From contig NZ_JAPEPB010000001.1 of assembly GCF_026340565.1 (NCBI RefSeq), forward strand, positions 4,874,501 to 4,938,500: a DNA stretch of 64,000 bases. The letters run 5' to 3'. The notes under the pieces were generated by a model. It had not been told where the DNA came from and searched no databases. It saw only the letters and a list, made by a program, of their open reading frames with translations. The position numbers and the translations under genes were made by a program. Origin of the DNA: Kitasatospora sp. NBC_01287. GTDB lineage: Bacteria > Actinomycetota > Actinomycetes > Streptomycetales > Streptomycetaceae. Positions 16,244 through 25,041 of this stretch are shown piece by piece. The stretch's first letter is position 1. Every line of letters begins with the position of its first letter.

Positions 16244-17005
16244 TCAGCAGCTGCCCGGCAGCGGGGAGGCGCTCGGCGACGGCTTCAGCGCGGCGGCCAG
16301 CGCGGTCGCGGCGGCGTTCGGGTCGAGCAGCGCGGTGTAGCCCTCGCCGATCACGAAGTCGACGCTGCCGTCGGTGCGGGCGTCGGCCATCGTGGTCGCG
16401 CCGCCGACCTGGGCGCCGAGCAGGGCGGCCGCGCCGGCACCGGACTGGCCGGCCACCAGCTCGGCACTGCCGGGCACCTTGTTCTCCAGCGCGGACGGGG
16501 CGTTGCCGACCTTGCCCACGGTGAAGCCGCGCTGCTTCAGCTCGTCGGCGGTCTTCGCGGCCAGCCCGGCCTTGTCGGTGGCGTTCAGCACGTTGACGGT
16601 GACCGCCTGCGGCTGGGGCGCCGCGGTGACGGCGGGCAGTGGCGCGGTCGAGGGGGCGGCCGAGCCGGCGGCCGGTGCGCCCGAGGCGGCCGGTGCGCCC
16701 GAGGCGGCCGGGGAGCCCGGAGCGGGCGGTGAGCCGGGCGCCGAGGTCGCCGCCGCCGGCACCGCCAGTGGCTTGCCCGAGGCGGAGGCCCGGGCGCTGG
16801 CGCAGGCCTGGGCGGCACCGTGCTTCGCCTTGCCGGTGAAGATGTCGAAGACCTGCACCCCGCCCAGCGCGATCAGCGACAGGGCGAGCAGCGAGCCCAC
16901 GAACATCACCACCCGGCGGCCACGGCGCGGCGGTGGGCCCAGCCGCGGATAGCTGGTGCCGGTGATCCGGAACTGCTTCCCCTTCAACCCTTGGGGAGTC
17001 AACAT
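16244..17005 (-). CDS. membrane-anchored LytR_C-domain protein
   Basis: 253 residues. A cytoplasmic basic head (MLTPQGLKGKQFRITGTSYPRLGPPPRRGRR) is followed by one transmembrane helix (about residues 33-56), a Pro/Ala/Ser linker with repeats of PAASGA type, and a C-terminal LytR_C domain starting QAVTVNVLNATDKAGLAAKTADELKQRGF. This domain accompanies LytR-CpsA-Psr wall-polymer ligases but here stands alone, without the catalytic part. Location is extracytoplasmic. ATG at 17005 with GGGAGA upstream. Confidence 0.85.
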   Translation of the reverse strand: MLTPQGLKGKQFRITGTSYPRLGPPPRRGRRVVMFVGSLLALSLIALGGVQVFDIFTGKAKHGAAQACASARASASGKPLAVPAAATSAPGSPPAPGSPAASGAPAASGAPAAGSAAPSTAPLPAVTAAPQPQAVTVNVLNATDKAGLAAKTADELKQRGFTVGKVGNAPSALENKVPGSAELVAGQSGAGAAALLGAQVGGATTMADARTDGSVDFVIGEGYTALLDPNAAATALAAALKPSPSASPLPGSC

Positions 17006-17273
17006 GCTCACAGTCTGTCTCCCCTGGGAGGAAGGGCAGCCTTGCCGACAGGCGACGGGTCTGGCAGGCAGCGCGGCGGGACACCGGGTCCGCGACACGC
17101 TGCGGCCGTGTTCGGCAGCCTAGTCCGGTTCTTCGGACGAAGGTAATAAATGATCATCATTTGGCGCACCCGAGCACTCGAAAGGGTGTACTGACGATCA
17201 TTCGGCCGCTTCGTCCGGGGAAGTCAGGAGGACTGCTGAACCGCCATCAGCCGGCCGTGCGGCCGCCCCGGCC

Positions 17274-17570
17274 TCAGTCCAGCTCCAGCACGCGTGCGTG
17301 CAGGACCTGGCGCTGCTGCAGGGCCGCGCGGACGGCGCGGTGCAGGCCGTCCTCCAGGTAGAGGTCGCCGTGCCACTTGACCACGTGGGCGAAGAGGTCG
17401 CCGTAGAAGGTGGAGTCCTCGGCGAGCAAGGTCTCCAGGTCCAACTGGCCCTTGGTGGTCACCAGCTGGTCCAGTCGCACCGGACGGGGGGCCACGTCCG
17501 CCCACTGTCGAGTGCTGATTCGGCCGTGATCCGGGTACGGCCGCCCGTTGCCGATGCGCTTGAAGATCAC
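17274..17570 (-). CDS. small VapB-type antitoxin-like protein
   Basis: 98 residues: MIFKRIGNGRPYPDHG at the start and a compact body with FYGDLFAHVVKWHGDLYLEDG. Streptomycetes carry this protein next to the LytR_C gene, and it is often labelled a VapB-family antitoxin, but no VapC toxin is adjacent here and no AbrB or ribbon-helix-helix motif is obvious to me. Likely a conserved cytoplasmic protein of unknown role. Confidence 0.75.
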   Translation of the reverse strand: MIFKRIGNGRPYPDHGRISTRQWADVAPRPVRLDQLVTTKGQLDLETLLAEDSTFYGDLFAHVVKWHGDLYLEDGLHRAVRAALQQRQVLHARVLELD

Positions 17571-17702
17571 ACGGAAAGCCTACCGTTTGGGTGGCGCGTG
17601 GCGCAGCAAGCGCGCTGTCCTGGTAGGCGATACTGACGATACGTCTACGGATGAACCCGGAATGCGGCGCTTCCCGGATAACTCGCGCCCGCGAAAACGG
17701 GG

Positions 17703-18887
17703 TCAGGCACCGGCGCTCGGAGCAGTGCGCAGCGCGGCCCCGATCCGGTCCATCGAGGAGAGCCGCATCAGCCCGTAGTTGTAGAACTCGACCTCCGGCA
17801 CCCCCAGCCCGCGCAGCACCGCGATCTTCGCGGCCAGGTTCTCCGGCCCGTCGCAGTCCTCGGCCATCGGGCGCAGGATCACCGCCAGCGCCTGGGGCGC
17901 CACCCCGTGCAGGGCGAAGGCCGCGACCTTCTCGCGCACCTCCTCGGCGGTCCTGGCGTAGCCCAGCGTCTCCACGCCCACCCCGGCCTTCGCCAGCGCG
18001 GGCAGGTCGATGCCGGAGAGCCAGCCGGTGCCGGGGCCGCCGCCGTCCATGAAGCTCAGCCGCATCCCGTGCCGGCCGGCACGCTCGGCCAGCTCGGCGG
18101 CCAGCGAGGTGACGGTGGCCGCGCCCGCGTCCACGTACGCGGCCAGCGCGCCGTCGGCCAGCTGGTCGAGGGCGCCCGGCTCCTCGGCGGCCCGCTCGTC
18201 GGCCAGGCGGCGGCGGATCTCGGCGGCGGCCACCCGCTGGACCTCCTCGGCCGGCACCCCGCGCTCCCGCGCCGCGGCCTTGCAGTGCGCGCAGAAGCAG
18301 AGGCCGAGCAGGGCTTCGGCCACCGCGCCCAGGCGCTCGAAGTAGCGCTCGTGGTGGTAGCCGTGCCGCAGGCCGTGGAAGTGCAGCGACTCGGCGCGGA
18401 TCGCGTCCACGCCGTACCGGGCCAGCTCGTCGACCAGGGTGTGGGCGTACTCGCGGACCTCGGGGTGGGCGGGGCAGAGCTCGGTGAGGTGGCGGTCGCC
18501 GAAGGCGTTGGCGGGCGCGCAGTCGGGGTGCTGGAAGCCGAGCCGGTCGTTGTGGCAGAAGACGGTCCAGGCGTGCAGCTTCAGGCCGCGCCGGCGGGTC
18601 TGCTCGGCCGCCTCGGCGAACGGGTCGCGCTCGCCGATCGCGGCGGCCGCCGTCGGCGCCAGCCGGCGCCCGGCCCAGCGGGCCGGGTCGGGACGGAAGT
18701 AGGCCGCGCCCGGCTCCAGGTAGCGCACCACCCGGGTGGGGTGGTGCGGGAACACGTCCCGCGCCTCGTGGTAGACCGAGGCGAGGGTGACCCCGCCGAC
18801 CCCGCAGCGCTCGGTGAGGTTGCCGAAGAAGGCGTCCGCGCCCTCGTCGATCAGGTCGGTGGCGAAGGCGAGGACGGCGGACTGCAC
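17703..18887 (-). CDS. predicted TIM-barrel protein, glycoside-hydrolase-like
   Basis: 394 residues. Sequence layout suggests an (alpha/beta)8 barrel: FHGLRHGYHHERYF, LCFCAHCKAAARERG, RLSFMDGGGPGTGW, GVGVETLGYA and EVEFYNYGLMR at strand ends. The CxxC pair in CFCAHC is reminiscent of family-42-like and related uncharacterised hydrolase folds, where it follows an acid-bearing strand. No signal peptide. Start is GTG at 18887. Catalytic residues cannot be assigned; function unknown. Confidence 0.6.
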   Translation of the reverse strand: MQSAVLAFATDLIDEGADAFFGNLTERCGVGGVTLASVYHEARDVFPHHPTRVVRYLEPGAAYFRPDPARWAGRRLAPTAAAAIGERDPFAEAAEQTRRRGLKLHAWTVFCHNDRLGFQHPDCAPANAFGDRHLTELCPAHPEVREYAHTLVDELARYGVDAIRAESLHFHGLRHGYHHERYFERLGAVAEALLGLCFCAHCKAAARERGVPAEEVQRVAAAEIRRRLADERAAEEPGALDQLADGALAAYVDAGAATVTSLAAELAERAGRHGMRLSFMDGGGPGTGWLSGIDLPALAKAGVGVETLGYARTAEEVREKVAAFALHGVAPQALAVILRPMAEDCDGPENLAAKIAVLRGLGVPEVEFYNYGLMRLSSMDRIGAALRTAPSAGA

Positions 18888-18983
18888 GGTGCGGCTCCGG
18901 GCGGCAGGTGGGGCGGGGCGGCGGAGGGCCCCACGCTAGCCGCAGCCGACCAAGATGGTCTAGACCGGAGAGGCCAGAGGGAG

Positions 18984-19748
18984 TCAGAGGCCGAGGTCGT
19001 CCAGCTCCTTGAGCAACTCGGAGCGCGGGCTGAGCTCCACGCCGGCGGGCTTCGCCGGCGTGCCCCGCCCCGCGCCGTCCGGGCCCGCCGTGCTCGCGCC
19101 CGCCGTGTTCGGGCGCGCGCTCGGCTCGCCGGTCGCCCTGGCGGCGCGCTCGCGCAGCAGCCAGGCGCCCACCACTCCGCCGACCAGGCCGCCCAGGTGG
19201 GCCTGCCAGCTCACCCCGTTCGGCGCGCCGGGCACCGCGACGGAGAGCTCGTAGGAGAAGGAGGCGGCCATGACCACGCCGATCAGGGCGTCGATCAGGT
19301 GCCGGTCGAAGAGCCCGCGCAGCACCACGTAGCCGAGATAGCCGAAGACCAGCCCGCTGGCGCCGACCGTGACCCCGTCGCTCGAACTGATGACCCAGAC
19401 GGCCAGGCCGCTGGTGACCGTGATCAGCAGGGTGAGCAGCAGGAACTTCTTGACCCCGCGGTAGGCAGCCAGGAAGCCGAAGATGAAGAGCGGTCCCGAG
19501 TTGCTCTGCAGGTGCTCCCAGCTGACGTGCAGCAGCGGTGCGGTGAAGATGTCCGGCAGGCGCAGCAGGTCGTGCGGGCGGATCCCGTAGTCGCGCACCA
19601 GCGCCTCGTCGTCCGCCCAGTTGCCCAGCTGGACCACCCAGATCAGGCAGAGGAATCCGAAGATCACGAAGAACGCCCTGCGCGCCTCCGCGATCATGCG
19701 GGCCTCGGTGCCGCGCGGTTCGTGCTCCGCCATGTTGCGCTCCGCCAT
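18984..19748 (-). CDS. rhomboid-family intramembrane serine protease
   Basis: 254 residues with about six membrane segments. The catalytic serine is in GASGLVFGYLG (S131) and the histidine in WQAHLGGLVGG (H184); the upstream HLQSNSGPLFIFG supplies the oxyanion-hole asparagine. The C-terminal tail is soluble and Pro/Ala-rich. The ATG at 19748 is chosen because GGGGGAG lies just upstream. Substrates are unknown. Divergent from the GH92 gene, sharing a 110-bp gap. Confidence 0.87.
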   Translation of the reverse strand: MAERNMAEHEPRGTEARMIAEARRAFFVIFGFLCLIWVVQLGNWADDEALVRDYGIRPHDLLRLPDIFTAPLLHVSWEHLQSNSGPLFIFGFLAAYRGVKKFLLLTLLITVTSGLAVWVISSSDGVTVGASGLVFGYLGYVVLRGLFDRHLIDALIGVVMAASFSYELSVAVPGAPNGVSWQAHLGGLVGGVVGAWLLRERAARATGEPSARPNTAGASTAGPDGAGRGTPAKPAGVELSPRSELLKELDDLGL

Positions 19749-19858
19749 GTCGTGCTCCCCCGGGTCGAAGGTCTGCCGGGCACCGATGGTAGGCCGCTGG
19801 AGGGACACCTGGTCTGTCGCGGCCGGGAAGGGATGGCGACGAGACGCACGATGATCAT

Positions 19859-22615
19859 ATGAGCGTCCGTCAGATCATCACTACAGCGCTGGCCGTGGCC
19901 CTGCTGACCGGTGCGAGCGGCACGCCGGCGGTCGCCGCGACCGCCCGGCTCCGAACCACGGTCAGCGATCCCGCGCAGTACGTCAACCCGTTCGTCGGCA
20001 CCAAGCAGGGGGCGATCGACTTCGGCAACGGCGGCGGCGCGGGCAACACCTTCCCCGGGGCGAGCGCGCCCTTCGGGATGGTGCAGTGGAGCCCGGACAC
20101 CGTCACCTACCAGCACGGCGGCTACCTCTACGACGACCAGCGGATCCGCGGCTTCAGCCTGACCCACATCTCCGGCGCGGGCTGCGGCGACTACGGCAAC
20201 ATCCCGTTCCTGCCGATGCTCGGTGACACGCCGGTGGGCCACGAGACCTTCTCGCACGCCCACGAGAGTGCCGCCCCCGGCAGCTACGCGGTCACCTTCG
20301 ACAACGGGCTGCGCACCGAGCTCAGCACCACCCAGCGCTCGGGCATCGCCCGGTTCAGCTACCCGGCGGGGCAGACCGCCTCGCTCACCGTGGACGCGGG
20401 CCGGGCCTTCAACCAGGCCAGCGGCGCGTTGACGATCGGCACCGACAGCATCTCCGGGTACACCGACGGCGGCGGCTTCTGCGGCACCCAGAACCGCTAC
20501 CGGATCTACTTCACCGCCGTCTTCGACCACCCCTTCACCCGGGCCGGCATCGTGCGCGGCGGCCGCCTCGACCCGACCCGGCGCAGCGCCAGCGGGGAGA
20601 GCCCGGGCATCGCCCCGCAGCCGGCACGCACCGCGGCGGCCCAGGCGGCGCTGGCCGGCCACCGTGGCCCCGGTCAGGCGACCCACCCCGACGCACCGGA
20701 CGCCGGTTCGGGCGCCCAGGCGCTGGTCTCCTTCGACACCAGCTCCGGCGCCCCGGTCACCGCGCGGGTCGGCATCTCCTTCACCAGCGCCGACGGCGCC
20801 CGGGCCAACCTGGACGCGGAGCAGCCGGGCCGACCCGGGCTCGACCAGGTCCGCGACACCGTCCGGGGCTCCTGGAACGACCTGCTGGGCCGGATCGCGG
20901 TGGCCGGCGGCACCACCGAGCAGCTGCGCGTCCTCTACACCGCGCTGTACCACTCGCTGCTGCACCCGAGCGTGCTCAGCGACGCGGACGGCGGCTACCC
21001 GGGCTTCGACGGCAGACCGCACCGGGTCGAGCCGGGCCGGGTCCAGTACGCGGACTTCTCCGGTTGGGACGTCTACCGCTCCGAGGTCCAGCTGATCGCG
21101 CTGCTGGCCCCCAAGGAGGCGTCCGACATCGCGCAGTCGGTGGTGAACCAGGGCGCCCAGGCGGGCTACTTCGACCGTTGGACGCTGGCCAACGGCGGCA
21201 CGGGGGTGATGATCGGCGATCCGCTGCCGATGATCGCCGCCACCATCCACGCCTTCGGCGGCACCGACTTCGACGCGGCCGGGCTGCTCAAGCTGGCGGT
21301 GGCCGGCCGGAGCGACGCGCGGGAGCGGACCGGCCACCTGGCCGAGGAGAGCCACGGCTACCTGCCCGCCGACACCTCGGGCGAGTGGGGGCCGGCCGCC
21401 GGCACCCTGGAGTACGCCAGCGCCGACTTCGCGCTCTCCCAGCTCGCCGGGCGCCTGGGCGAGAAGGGCACGCACGAGACGCTGCTGCGGGCCGCGGCCA
21501 ACTGGCGCAACCTGTTCAACGCCGGCAGCCGCTACCTGCAGCCGCGCAACGCCGACCGCAGCTGGCCCGACTTCCGGCTCACCCTGCAGGACGGCTACGC
21601 CGAGGGCGACGCCGCCCAGTACACCTGGATGGTCCCGTTCAACCACCGCGGGCTCTTCGACGCGATGGGCGGCGATGCGGCGGTGGTCCAGCGGCTGGAC
21701 GCCTTCACCCAGCAGCTCAACGCCGGCCCCGCCTCGCCGTACGCCTACCTGGGCAACGAGCCCTCGCTCAACACCCCGTGGGCCTACGACTACGCGGGCC
21801 GCCCCGACCGCGCCGCCGAGGTGGTCCGGCGCGCGCTGACCACGCTGTTCGGCGACCGCCCGGACGGCGAGGTGGGTAACGACGACCTGGGTGAGATGTC
21901 CTCCTGGGCGGTCTGGGCCGCCCTCGGCCTCTACCCGCAGGCGCCGGGCCGCGCCGAACTGGTGCTGGCCAGCCCGCTCTTCCCGCGGATCACGATCACC
22001 CGGGGCGACGGCACGGTGATCGAGATCAGCGCGCCGGGCGCGTCGGCGCAGGTCGAGTACGTGCACGGGCTGCGGGTCGACGGGCGCTCCAGCACCCGGC
22101 CCTGGCTGGGCGCCGACCTGATCACCAAGGGCGGCACCCTGGAGTACCAGCTGGCCGCCGACCCCGACCCCGACTGGGGTCACGACCCGCGCGACGCGCC
22201 GCCCTCCTTCGACGTCGGCCCGGCCCGACCGGTGACCGGCGAGGTGACGGGCCCGGCCGACCGGTGCCTGGACGTCGACCAGGGCGGCACCACGAACGGC
22301 ACCCCGGTCCAGCTCTGGGACTGCAACGGGACCGACGCCCAGCGCTGGACCCCGGCCGGCGACGGCACCGTGCGCGCCCTGAGTGGCTGCCTGGACGTCG
22401 ACCACAGCGGCACGGCCAACGGCACCGTGGTGCAGCTCTGGACCTGCAACGGGACCGGCGCCCAGCAGTGGTGGCCGCGCGCGGACGGCTCGCTCTACAG
22501 CCCGTCGGCGGGCCGCTGCCTGGCCGCCCCGGACGGCCGCACCGGGCGGGGGACCAGGCTGCGGCTCTGGGACTGCGACCGGAGCGCCGGGCAGCGCTGG
22601 ACGCTGCCGGCCTGA
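19859..22615 (+). CDS. secreted GH92 alpha-mannosidase with C-terminal ricin-type lectin domain
   Basis: 918 residues. Signal peptide 1-27 (AVAA cleavage region). Residues about 40-770 match glycoside hydrolase family 92: NPFVGT, GNTFPGASAPFGMVQWSPD, FSLTHISGAGCGDYG, YADFSGWDVYRSE and GNDDLGEMSSWAVWAALGLYP, the last containing the acidic catalytic segment. These are calcium-dependent exo-alpha-mannosidases acting on glycans or mannoproteins. Residues about 790-918 form a beta-trefoil of three QxW repeats (QRW, QQW, QRW) with CLDVD blocks, binding sugar. No clear ribosome site precedes the ATG. Confidence 0.9.
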   Translation: MSVRQIITTALAVALLTGASGTPAVAATARLRTTVSDPAQYVNPFVGTKQGAIDFGNGGGAGNTFPGASAPFGMVQWSPDTVTYQHGGYLYDDQRIRGFSLTHISGAGCGDYGNIPFLPMLGDTPVGHETFSHAHESAAPGSYAVTFDNGLRTELSTTQRSGIARFSYPAGQTASLTVDAGRAFNQASGALTIGTDSISGYTDGGGFCGTQNRYRIYFTAVFDHPFTRAGIVRGGRLDPTRRSASGESPGIAPQPARTAAAQAALAGHRGPGQATHPDAPDAGSGAQALVSFDTSSGAPVTARVGISFTSADGARANLDAEQPGRPGLDQVRDTVRGSWNDLLGRIAVAGGTTEQLRVLYTALYHSLLHPSVLSDADGGYPGFDGRPHRVEPGRVQYADFSGWDVYRSEVQLIALLAPKEASDIAQSVVNQGAQAGYFDRWTLANGGTGVMIGDPLPMIAATIHAFGGTDFDAAGLLKLAVAGRSDARERTGHLAEESHGYLPADTSGEWGPAAGTLEYASADFALSQLAGRLGEKGTHETLLRAAANWRNLFNAGSRYLQPRNADRSWPDFRLTLQDGYAEGDAAQYTWMVPFNHRGLFDAMGGDAAVVQRLDAFTQQLNAGPASPYAYLGNEPSLNTPWAYDYAGRPDRAAEVVRRALTTLFGDRPDGEVGNDDLGEMSSWAVWAALGLYPQAPGRAELVLASPLFPRITITRGDGTVIEISAPGASAQVEYVHGLRVDGRSSTRPWLGADLITKGGTLEYQLAADPDPDWGHDPRDAPPSFDVGPARPVTGEVTGPADRCLDVDQGGTTNGTPVQLWDCNGTDAQRWTPAGDGTVRALSGCLDVDHSGTANGTVVQLWTCNGTGAQQWWPRADGSLYSPSAGRCLAAPDGRTGRGTRLRLWDCDRSAGQRWTLPA

Positions 22616-22630
22616 GGGCATCCGTTCCGA

Positions 22631-22661
22631 CCCGCCCGCCCGGCGCCGCCGGGCGGGCGGG
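22631..22661. terminator. bidirectional terminator between convergent genes
   Basis: CCCGCCCGCCCGGC, loop GCC, GCCGGGCGGGCGGG: perfect 14-bp stem between the GH92 stop and the repair-gene stop. Confidence 0.85.
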
Positions 22662-23285
22662 TTACTTCGCCGTCCTCCCCGGCGCCGCCTTCCCGGTCCC
22701 GGCCGCCTTCGCGCTCTTCGCGGCCTGCTTGGCCTGCTGCTTGTGGGTGCGGACCGCGGCGAGCGACTCGGGGTCGGTGATGTCGGCGACCGAGCGGTGG
22801 CAGCCGTCCTCCCCGTAGGGGCCCGCGGCCGCCCGCCAGCCGGTCGGGCGGACGCCGAACTGCTTGCCCAGCAGCGCGAGGAAGATCTGCGACTTCTGCG
22901 CCCCGAAGCCGGGCAGCGCGGTGAGCCGCGCCAGCAGCTCCTTGCCGTCGGCCGCCCCGCGCCACAGGGCCGACGCGTCGCCGTCGTAGTGCTCGATGAG
23001 GTACTGGCAGAGCTGCTGCACCCTCTTGGCCATCGAGCCCGGATAGCGGTGCACGGCGGGCTTGGCGGAGAGCAGGGCGGCGAAGGCGTCGGGGTCGTAG
23101 GCCGCGATCTCGCGGGCGTCCAGGTCGTCGCCGCCCAGCCGCCGCGCGATCGCCAGCGGCCCGGCGAACGCCCATTCCATGGGCACTTGCTGGTCCAGGA
23201 GCATGCCCACCAGGGCGGCCAGCGGGCTGCGGCTGAGCAGCGCGTCGGCGTCCGGCTGCTGGGCGAGGTGCAGGGATACGGACAT
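22662..23285 (-). CDS. HhH-GPD-type base-excision repair protein
   Basis: 207 residues. Contains a helix-hairpin-helix segment LPGFGAQKSQIFLALLGKQFG (residues around 127-147) and an N-terminal LLDQQVPMEWAFAGP that matches the first helices of the EndoIII/AlkA fold. No iron-sulfur cysteine cluster is seen, so it is nearer to the AlkA/actinobacterial HhH-GPD group. The C-terminus is Lys/Ala-rich. Likely excises damaged bases; substrate undefined. ATG at 23285 fits the domain boundary although its ribosome site is weak. Confidence 0.8.
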   Translation of the reverse strand: MSVSLHLAQQPDADALLSRSPLAALVGMLLDQQVPMEWAFAGPLAIARRLGGDDLDAREIAAYDPDAFAALLSAKPAVHRYPGSMAKRVQQLCQYLIEHYDGDASALWRGAADGKELLARLTALPGFGAQKSQIFLALLGKQFGVRPTGWRAAAGPYGEDGCHRSVADITDPESLAAVRTHKQQAKQAAKSAKAAGTGKAAPGRTAK

Positions 23286-23518
23286 GGACCCATCGTCGGT
23301 GCCGCGGCCGCGCCGGTCGCGCAACACGCCGGATGCCGCCCCCGGCGGCGGGCGGGACATTCCGATGACGGATCAGTACACCGGCCAGTACCTCAGATAG
23401 TCCTCAAATAGTGGATTGAAATGGGCTTTTGGGGTTACCAGGATTTCCAGTACGGGTTACCTTTCCCTGGCATTGCGCGGAGCATCCCCGCCGCGCGAGA
23501 AAGGCAGTGAAACCACCC

Positions 23519-24943
23519 ATGAGCACGGACACCCCGAAGCGCTCGGTCCCACAGCAGGAATCCGCCGGCCACCTGCAGGCCGGCCTGAAGAACCGCCACC
23601 TGTCCATGATCGCCATCGGCGGGGTGATCGGCGCCGGTCTCTTCGTCGGCTCCGGCGCGGGCATCGCGGCGACCGGCCCCGGCATCCTGCTCTCCTACGC
23701 GCTGGCCGGCGCGCTGGTGGTGATGGTGATGCGGATGCTGGGCGAGATGGCCGCCGCCGACCCGCAGAGCGGCTCGTTCTCCGCCTACGCGGACAAGGCG
23801 CTCGGGCGCTGGGCGGGCTTCACGATCGGGTGGCTGTACTGGTTCTTCTGGGTGGTCGTGCTGGCGGTGGAGGCCACCGCCGGCGCGAAGATCCTCAACG
23901 GCTGGCTGCCCGCGGTGCCGCAGTGGGCGTTCGCGCTGCTGGTGATGGCGGTGCTCACCGCGACCAACCTCTTCTCGGTCGCCTCCTACGGCGAGTTCGA
24001 GTTCTGGTTCGCCGGGATCAAGGTGGTCGCGATCGCCGCGTTCATCGTGATCGGGGTGCTCGCCATCTGCGGTCTGCTGCCGGACACCCACGCGGTGGGC
24101 ACCAGCAACCTGTTCGGGCACGGAGGATTCCTGCCGCACGGTGTGGGCGCGGTCTTCACCGGGATGCTCACGGTGGTCTTCGCCTTCATGGGCAGCGAGA
24201 TCGTCACCCTGGCGGCGGGCGAGTCGGCCGACCCGCAGAAGGCGGTCAGCAAGGCGACCAACAGCGTGATCTGGCGGATCGGCATCTTCTACCTGGGCTC
24301 GATCGCCATCGTCGTCACCCTGCTGCCCTGGGACTCCGCCTCGGTCAAGGGCAGTCCGTACGTCGCGGTGCTGGAACACGTCGGGATCCCCGGGGCCGGC
24401 CAGGTGATGAACGTGATCGTGCTGACGGCCGTGCTCTCCTGCCTCAACTCCGGGATGTACACGGCCTCCCGGATGGCCTTCTCGCTGGGCCGCCGCGGTG
24501 ACGCGCCGGCCGCCTTCGCCAAGGTGACCGGGCGAGGGGTGCCGCGCACCGCGATCCTCGCCTCGGTGGTCTTCGGCTTCGTCGCGGTCTTCTTCAACTA
24601 CACCTCGCCGAACACCGTCTTCCAGTTCCTGCTGAACTCCTCCGGCGCGGTGGCGCTCTTCGTCTGGCTGGTGATCTGCTGCACCCAGCTGAGGATGCGC
24701 GGGATCATCGAGCGCGAGGCGCCCGAGCGGCTGACCGTGCGGATGTGGCTCTTCCCGTACCTGACCTGGGCCACGATCGGGCTGATCGTCTTCGTGGTGG
24801 GCTACATGTTCACCACGCACGACGGGCGGATCCAGATGGTCCTCTCGCTGGTCGCCGCCGCGGTGGTGCTGATCGCCTCGCGGGTGGTGCAGCTGCGGCG
24901 GCGCGCGGTGACCGGTGGGGCCGCCGACCCGGTCGCCGGGTAG
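23519..24943 (+). CDS. amino-acid permease (APC/AAT family, GabP-like)
   Basis: 474 residues, twelve hydrophobic segments. The family signature follows the soluble N-terminus: LKNRHLSMIAIGGVIGAGLF, and the periplasmic/inner loop GEMAAADPQSGSFSAYA is typical of AAT proteins such as GABA, proline or aromatic permeases. The ATG at 23519 is preceded by GAAAGG at a slightly long spacing; in-frame upstream codons read as untranslated leader. A glutamate decarboxylase that would make GABA is 30 kb away, so linkage gives no support for GABA. Confidence 0.87.
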   Translation: MSTDTPKRSVPQQESAGHLQAGLKNRHLSMIAIGGVIGAGLFVGSGAGIAATGPGILLSYALAGALVVMVMRMLGEMAAADPQSGSFSAYADKALGRWAGFTIGWLYWFFWVVVLAVEATAGAKILNGWLPAVPQWAFALLVMAVLTATNLFSVASYGEFEFWFAGIKVVAIAAFIVIGVLAICGLLPDTHAVGTSNLFGHGGFLPHGVGAVFTGMLTVVFAFMGSEIVTLAAGESADPQKAVSKATNSVIWRIGIFYLGSIAIVVTLLPWDSASVKGSPYVAVLEHVGIPGAGQVMNVIVLTAVLSCLNSGMYTASRMAFSLGRRGDAPAAFAKVTGRGVPRTAILASVVFGFVAVFFNYTSPNTVFQFLLNSSGAVALFVWLVICCTQLRMRGIIEREAPERLTVRMWLFPYLTWATIGLIVFVVGYMFTTHDGRIQMVLSLVAAAVVLIASRVVQLRRRAVTGGAADPVAG

Positions 24944-24967
24944 CGGTGGCGATGGGTGTGGCGTGAA

Positions 24968-25010
24968 CGCGGAGCGGGGGCCTGCCGGATCGGCGGGCCC
25001 CCGCTCCGCG
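24968..25010. terminator. bidirectional terminator between convergent genes
   Basis: CGCGGAGCGGGGGCC (24968-24982) pairs with GGCCCCCGCTCCGCG (24996-25010), 15 bp perfect. Confidence 0.9.
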
Positions 25011-25041
25011 GTGCGGCCGGCTCGGGCTGCGGGGCGCCTGG

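Noticed and set aside
17274..17570. Half of a VapBC toxin-antitoxin system
   Set aside because: No PIN-domain toxin adjacent; the gene is part of a conserved chromosomal block.
19694..23293. Very long leftward open frame (about 1,200 codons) antisense to the GH92 gene
   Set aside because: Composition is the Arg/Gly/Ala-rich pattern of a shadow frame in high-GC DNA; the GH92 protein on the other strand has a clear family match and signal peptide.
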